Source: Chloromonas sp. AAM2
Lineage: Eukaryota > Chlorophyta > Chlorophyceae > Chlamydomonadales > Chlamydomonadaceae
Direction: 5' to 3'
Assembly: GCA_004335635.1 (NCBI GenBank)
Contig: QAXH01003894.1
Location: forward strand, 1 to 23,972
DNA length: 23,972 nucleotides
Part shown: in pieces, positions 18,684 to 23,972 of the stretch
How the letters are laid out: every line of letters begins with the position of its first letter
How positions within the stretch are numbered: position 1 is the first letter of the stretch
Program-made: the position numbers and the translations under genes
The notes under the pieces: generated by a model
Database searches by the model: none
What the model was told of the DNA's origin: nothing
The model's input: the letters and a program-made list of their open reading frames with translations, nothing else

Positions 18684-20377
18684 GTGGACCAACAGCTGTG
18701 ACGGCACCAAGGGCGGCAAACCTGGCGCTCTAGTGCTCTGGGGTTCTGGGGCTTTTTGGCCTACCCAGCTGCGTCACAAATGCGTAGCTGATCATGGAGT
18801 GGTCAACGAACAACTTTCAGTACTGAGTAGCAAGTTCCTTGGTGTAACTTGATGTAAGAGAGCTTTCCTGCGCCGATTCCCCACTGTAATCACATTGTTT
18901 CGGGCCGTTTTCCGCACCTTGTGATATCAGTCCGTCATGCTTCTGCAATGCGTCATGAGCCTCTGATCATTCTTAGCGACGTTTTGAACACCAGAGATTG
19001 GGAATGAATGAAATCAGGCAGGAAAACAATTCAATCGTTGCATGATCATTTAGATGCTAACCGTGCACACCGTGGGCTAGAGCAACATGGGCTAACCCAA
19101 GTGGTGCCATATGCGCCCGCAACGACACAGAGCCAAGAGCCTGAGCAGAAAGCCCTGTGTTGTGTAATGGCGAGCCGGGACTGATTAACGATGCCATCGT
19201 GCAGATTTGATTGTGATTGGGTCAAAGCTTATGCAGCCATTGCACACAAGTCTGTAAGAAGTACCGAAGCTGTGAGTGGGCACGGTGAATGGGCACTTTG
19301 ACAATCACACAGTTTGGAACGTTGCGGGTCATGAGGGCTGGGGACAGGGGTGAGAGAAACTTGTTATACCATGCAATTTCCCTGTGCAGTCGAACTCGCT
19401 TGCCATCACCTTGCCCCTATTGCCAGGCAGCTTTCCATACATTGGTCCTTCCTCCCTTTTTTGTTAGAAGCTGAGTCAGCAAGCTGCTCAAAAATCTTTC
19501 GTGGATTACATAAATCTCGGCGACCTTGGCCCTCAAATCGCACCTGCAAAGCCAATGGGTGCGCAGGGGACACGATATCTCGCATGCTAGTTACTCAAAG
19601 TCTCAGTTTGCGGCCTCAGGCAGGCCTGGTTACAATGGTAGGGACTGGTTACAACGGCTCAGGACTTGGTTACAATGTCTCGACCAGCAGGGGTTCTTTG
19701 GCCATGCTTGCAAAGTCACGTCTCCCTATGCCTCTACTCTTGTGTGTGTGTTATGCCTAACATAAACCTGGACCGGTGCCCAAGTGCAGGAAATTTGGGT
19801 GACTCACAAGATGACATTGAAGGTCTCCATACACACAACAACACGTAGCTGCATAACACGAATGGCACCATCTGCGGCATGCAACGCACCTCGAGGAAGA
19901 AGAAGAGACCGGCCTGCTGGTAACTTGGGTTAGAAACGGGGTTAGAAACACCTGTTCACATCACCATCCCAGTCGGTGGTCTTGTCAACGGTGGAACACA
20001 TTTCTTGTCATCAGTCTTTGTAGGCAGGACTGCAGTGTTGTCCACTGCCCAGATTGCACCCAGGTCAGTCCGGTCGGTAAACACGTCAAACAGAAAAAAC
20101 ATAACATTGGAGGTCGGAAGCAGAGTTGGAAGCGTCAAAAAGAGTGCCAAAGTACGGCAGCAAATGTCAAGACCTGACAGCTGAGTCGGGGTGCAGTCTG
20201 TTATTACTGAAGCCACTGTACTGTAGTACGTCTCTCTCTCCAGAGAGATGTATATAACCAGTTGAAGCTAGAAGGGTGAACCTTCGCAGACCTTCCCCAC
20301 ATTGGTTACTGAAGTCGTTGTCAAAAACTGTTCCAATCACATTTTCAGTGTTTGCGAGAGCAGACTGTGGGCTGACG
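18684..20377. other. Interval with no supportable gene
   Basis: About 1.7 kb between the prim-pol ORF and the stop of the low-complexity gene. On the minus strand, 19950-20216 is open with a hydrophobic stretch (TLALFLTLPTLLPTS) and a tiny frame at about 19893-19919 is flanked by splice-like signals, but no family or continuous model emerges; these may be 3' UTR. No viral helicase, capsid or integrase motif is visible next to the primase ORF. Confidence 0.45.
19628..19684. repeat. GGTTACAA tandem repeat, three units
   Basis: GGTTACAAYG starts at 19628, 19647 and 19668; the first two units end in GGGACT or AGGACT, and the period is 19-21 bp. On the minus strand each unit carries TGTAA, the core of the green-algal polyadenylation signal. 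Confidence 0.75.
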
Positions 20378-23300
20378 TCACTGCTGTCCCTGAGCCAGCA
20401 CTTGCGCCATGTGTGCCTGTAACTGCTGCCAGGCGGGCAGCACCTGTTTGCCATCGACCTCACCCCTACTGACCAGGGCTCGAAGGGACTCAATCTGCGC
20501 TAGAAGGGACTGAAGCTCACCATTACCCTCTGCCCCACCCTCGACCCTGACGTCCCGCTCAACCCCTTCTGCTAAACCCTTGAGGATTGAACCACCCACT
20601 ACGGGACTTTCAATGAGCTTGACCTTGTTAAAGCTCGGGCTGCCTGGGGACGTCAGAGCAGGGACAGCTGTCTTGGTCAAATTTGTGTGCTGCTCGTTTG
20701 ATGCGACGTCGGCCACACTGAAGAAGGGGTCAGAAACGTCTCTGCTACCGTTGCTTGCTGTTACTGACGGGCGTGGGTGTGGGCTATCACATGCAGTGCC
20801 CCCTGGGCTGCTGGCTGCCCGGAGTGGGGGTGAAACCATGCCCCGGTTGATGCCATGGGGAAGGGCTTCTCTTAAAGGGTCAGACCCACCATGGGAGACA
20901 GCTGCAACCTGCATGTGGGCGGGAAAACAACGTACACTTGATGCCAGGCATGTCCTGGCCGGGAACATTGGACACTGACATACTGCCTTCACGACTGCCA
21001 ACTGCTGCTTTGGAGACTTCAGTTGAAGATGGAGGCGGAATGAAGGGTTGAGTGTTCATGTATGATGATTTCAACATTTGGAACGGTAAGATGCTGCGTT
21101 TGGCGACAAGTTACTAGGTCGCCGATGATGCCGTTTGTACTGCAGCTGGTGCATACGTTCAGTCAGTTTCAGCACCGTAGACGCGCCTGCTATTGTATTC
21201 ATGGGCGATGCTTTGGGCCAATATGCGAATGGCCTTACAGAATGATGATGATGATGATGATGATGAAAACACATGATGTTGAACACATGATGTTTTCAAG
21301 TACCAGGTAGCACGTGCAGGCACAGTGCAGCTACAATTGCACATACCTTGCAGGTGATTGCGGGCGAGCTGGCTTGAAGACGCGGTGAACCAACTGAGCT
21401 GCTGGCAGCAGAAACGGTGCTTGCTGGTCCATGTGCAGTGGCACGTGGTGAAAACTGTTTCTGATATGCCGCCTGTGCTCTGCTTGCCACCACCTCACAT
21501 GTGCCTCCGCCAGAGATAGACCCAAATCCGTCTCCAGAAACAGACAAAACCGCCACAAACGTGCTGAGACGTGGCTGCTGGGGTGACAGATCTTGGACAA
21601 CTGACTCTGAATCTGGCGGCGTGCCGTTTGTCTTGGCAGGCGAAGAACCCGCATTTGCTTGCATGTGGAAATGGGCCGCTAGCTCGCGCACACGGCTCCC
21701 CCCCATGGCACCCCTTCCCATGTCACTCCCAGCGTCTGGTTTCTGACCCCTGTGCTTGCTCGACTGAGCTTCTGTTTTTGACGGCACAATCACCACCTCC
21801 CTAACGACGTGTGGGCTCTCCACCACCCCACCCCCACTGCCACTCCTGCTGTCACTCCCACTACCACCACCACTTCCACCAACGCTGGTTGCAGCACTTA
21901 GCAAAGTGCTGTCAAGGCACGTAGGTGCACCAAGGTCTATCTGGCCCACAGGAGACGCGGCTACCTCAACTGATGATGCCCCGGTAGAGGCAACCGGGCT
22001 GCGCAAGGGCCGCCTCAGGTGCGGTGGTGGGGAGGATGCAGCGAGGGCCTGGGCGGCTGCAGCCACTGCTGCAACAGCACTGGCCTCTACAGCACGTGCA
22101 CTGGCAGCCCAGGCAGCCGTGTATGACGTCACAACAGGCCATTCGGTAATGTCGTCGTTGTCGCCAGGCAGGAGGGTGTCAGCGTGTTTGTTGGGGCTGA
22201 GTGGATGTGCTGGCTGGGCTGTGTGGGGTGAGTCGTGTGAGACCCTCTTGTTGCGATAGAAATCACCTGCAATAAGAAAACAATGAAAGATGAAGGAGGA
22301 ATTGAATCTGCAGGACCCGCTGACAGCTGTGGCGCCAATGAGAACAGCGAAGGTTCGCTGTGCAGGTGCCGTAGTGCATGATACACAACCTCAATCTTGT
22401 GTGCAGTGACCAGCATGGGGTAAGCAGCCATGTGCACACATGTTTTAGTAGGCAGCGGACTGCTAGAAGTGGATGGCAGCAACCCAGCAGTCGTGCAGCA
22501 TTTTGAGAATCGGCAGTGTTTGCACTTCCTCTACAATACTAGTGTGCAAATTTGCACAAACAATGGTAACAGCTTATGTGTACTCTCCTATCCGCTACAT
22601 TGGAAGTTGTGAGCCACCCATCACTCGACCTGCAGCAGCTCGAAGTCGGAACCAAGCAGGAGCCTGGCAGTTAGGGGCAGAGCAAGCACCACGTCCAAGA
22701 AACCACCCAATCTGTGCCTAAGCACACACCCTACACGCCCAAAGTCAGCACAGCCCCCATTGTTGCCTCACCGTACATGGATGTTTGGTTCAGTGGCTCG
22801 GCAGCAAAGGCCCCGACTCTGAAGCCTCCCGCTGCCTTGGGCGACACCCTCTGCACCCCTTCCTGTGTAGCTCCCGCTGCCGCTGCTGCCGCCCGCACCG
22901 ACTGCAAGTAGGCCTTGGCCTGCAGAACAACAAGTGCAACGCATTGGGCCTGTTAGTCATTGATGCACAGAAGAGTCAGTCATGTCGAATATGCCTCAAG
23001 TCATCAGCAACTGATGAGATTGATGATGTGGTGGCATAGGTTCAGCTAGTCGGTTCCAGAAGTTTCCATACTGCAACATCCAACCAGTGTTTCCTAGCGC
23101 GTTTGGCATGAGAAATTGAGCATTAAACAATGTCGAGCCAACATCGTGACCATGGGTGTAAAACAAGCCTTGTATTGTGGTATGCTGAGGTGTGCTCAGC
23201 AGGTCTGTGATGATGTGAGACCACATGTGGTGTGGTGTGACGTGTGATCAGCATGTGTGAGACCAGCTGGTGTCATGTTGCCACCTGAAGGTATCTGGCC

Positions 23301-23972
23301 GCGTAGCCGGTCCTGCCATCCGGACTGGGACTCATGCTCCTATGATCGCCCGTGCCGCTCTGCGCGCAGCATGCAGTGTCCTAGTCAGGACCAAGAGCAC
23401 ATCAAGCCTGCATGAACAGGTACGGTTTGTTCTCGCAGCAGCTGAGAGCAACGCCAGTGCGGCTGATGGGTTACAACAAGGGCGGGCCACTGGTGTGTTG
23501 TGCACCGAGCAGTCATGCACCCAGGGTTGTCCGTGTCACGAAAGCAGCGCACAATGGTCGGCGCTGTCAGTCGCATGAACTGCAATCCATCACTTATGGT
23601 ACAGGCTTGCTTGGATTGGTTTGAAATCAGGCTTTCGTGAAGCACGTACAAAAGTGGCGGCAAATCACGCACAGACTGAAACAGCAGTGACCCTGCAGTA
23701 AGACACTGCCAAGGAGCGCTTGCCTACCTGCATATGGGCCAGAATCTGCTTCAACTCCCAATCAGAGTCACCCTGCTTCTGTACAGCGCCTCCATCACCA
23801 TCCACGTTGCCCAGCTTCCCCTTACTCCGCACAGCCCTGATTGTCATCTGCGTATGGCTGGGATTGGTATGAGGGGTATAGTTGAGCGCCAGGGACAGAT
23901 GTTCGGGAATGGTTGTGGAATTGCGTGGGCTGAGAACGGCCGGGTTGGGCTTGGTGAGGTGCGTGTCGGGGC
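20378..23972 (-). CDS. Large Ala/Ser/Gly-rich protein, 5'-partial, unknown function
   Basis: Minus-strand gene entering from the right edge. Supported exons: 23972-23728 (LSLALNYTPHTNPSHTQ, then DSDWELKQILAHMQ), 22919-22772 (AKAYLQSVRAAAAAAG, ending NQTSMYG), 22266-21347 (starts DFYRNKRVS; 306 codons, Ala-rich then Ser/Gly-rich low complexity), probably one near 21060-20950 (QPFIPPPSSTEVSKAAVG), and the last, 20908-20378, which ends in ELQSLLAQIESLRALV and QQLQAHMAQVLAQGQQ before the stop. The first three joins keep phase (0, then 1, then 0); the joins around the 21060-20950 exon do not close, so that exon is provisional. No catalytic motif or membrane segment is visible. The C-terminal 50 residues are a probable amphipathic or coiled helix. 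I do not recognise the family; long disordered linkers with short helical ends suggest a scaffold or cytoskeletal protein. Confidence 0.55.
21242..21297. repeat. (ATG)8 microsatellite and 14-bp direct repeat
   Basis: Eight ATG triplets span 21242-21265 and are followed by two copies of ACACATGATGTT (from about 21270 and 21284). On the minus strand this lies 50-105 bases downstream of the donor at 21347/21346 in the low-complexity gene. Confidence 0.9.
23342..23578 (+). CDS. Short ORF with mitochondrial-presequence-like N-terminus
   Basis: A 78-codon frame beginning MIARAALRAACSVLVRTKS, an Arg/Ala/Ser-rich, acid-free amphipathic stretch typical of mitochondrial targeting peptides. The frame runs without interruption to a stop at 23578, but a good GTACGG donor follows codon 26 (CATGAACAG/GTACGG), so this could be exon 1 of a rightward gene. 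It sits on the opposite strand inside the intron between exons 23972-23728 and 22919-22772 of the low-complexity gene. The downstream part is Cys-rich and not recognisable. It may be chance; expression evidence would decide. Confidence 0.28.
   Translation: MIARAALRAACSVLVRTKSTSSLHEQVRFVLAAAESNASAADGLQQGRATGVLCTEQSCTQGCPCHESSAQWSALSVA

Noticed and set aside
17994..18701. 235-codon plus-strand ORF over the prim-pol gene
   Set aside because: It is the antisense shadow of the GC-rich prim-pol ORF; its translation is Val/Gly/Arg/His-biased and has no domain pattern, while the minus frame has clear AEP motifs.
19893..20216. Small minus-strand exons with a hydrophobic segment
   Set aside because: Splice-like signals are present but no consistent phase, start or family pattern; more likely the 3' UTR of the low-complexity gene.

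Overview
The window looks like nuclear DNA of a green alga (Chlorophyta, probably a core chlorophyte). The pointers are a complete chloroplast TatC gene with a transit-peptide-like N-terminus, several short exons per gene joined at GT-AG sites (donors such as GTGAGT, GTGCGT, GTACGT, GTAAGA), start contexts close to ACCATGG, abundant minisatellites and microsatellites, and no bacterial operon structure. Exons were joined by eye from splice signals, reading phase and protein-family logic. TatC, Trm7 and the twin-CX9C protein close in frame from start to stop; the other models are partial or uncertain at some joins.

Layout from left to right. (1) 1-2665, minus strand: exons of a multi-exon ectodomain protein with a Cys-rich EGF-like end, best matched to the TMEM8/PGAP6 (DUF3522) family; it continues past the left edge. 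(2) 2666-4247: no supportable gene. (3) 4248-7653, minus: complete cpTatC, six exons, 340 aa. (4) 7654-8443: divergent intergenic region. (5) 8444-11694, plus: complete Trm7/FTSJ1-type tRNA 2'-O-methyltransferase, seven exons, 271 aa, with the K-D-K-E tetrad. (6) 12582-13186, minus (possible 5' exons to 13748): a WHEP-TRS-like helical hairpin protein with no synthetase body in the window. (7) 14881-15864, minus: exons of a probable PAS/MEKHLA-like protein. (8) 16094-17426, plus: complete 94-aa twin-CX9C protein resembling mitoribosomal mS37/MRP10/CHCHD1. (9) 18045-18683, minus: an intronless, GC-rich ORF with a prim-pol (archaeo-eukaryotic primase) domain of the type found in giant DNA viruses and mobile replicons; this is the outlier of the window. 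(10) 20378-23972, minus: the 3' part of a large low-complexity (Ala/Ser/Gly-rich) protein of unknown function, with a short plus-strand ORF inside one intron that begins like a mitochondrial presequence.

The genes do not form one pathway, but four relate to organelles or translation: thylakoid protein export (TatC), tRNA anticodon-loop modification (Trm7), a WHEP module typical of aminoacyl-tRNA synthetases, and a mitoribosomal protein. The observations that most merit follow-up are the isolated prim-pol ORF, the degenerate copies of a Trm7 exon boundary inside the preceding intron, and the repeated occurrence of short tandem repeats just downstream of 5' splice sites in several unrelated genes.
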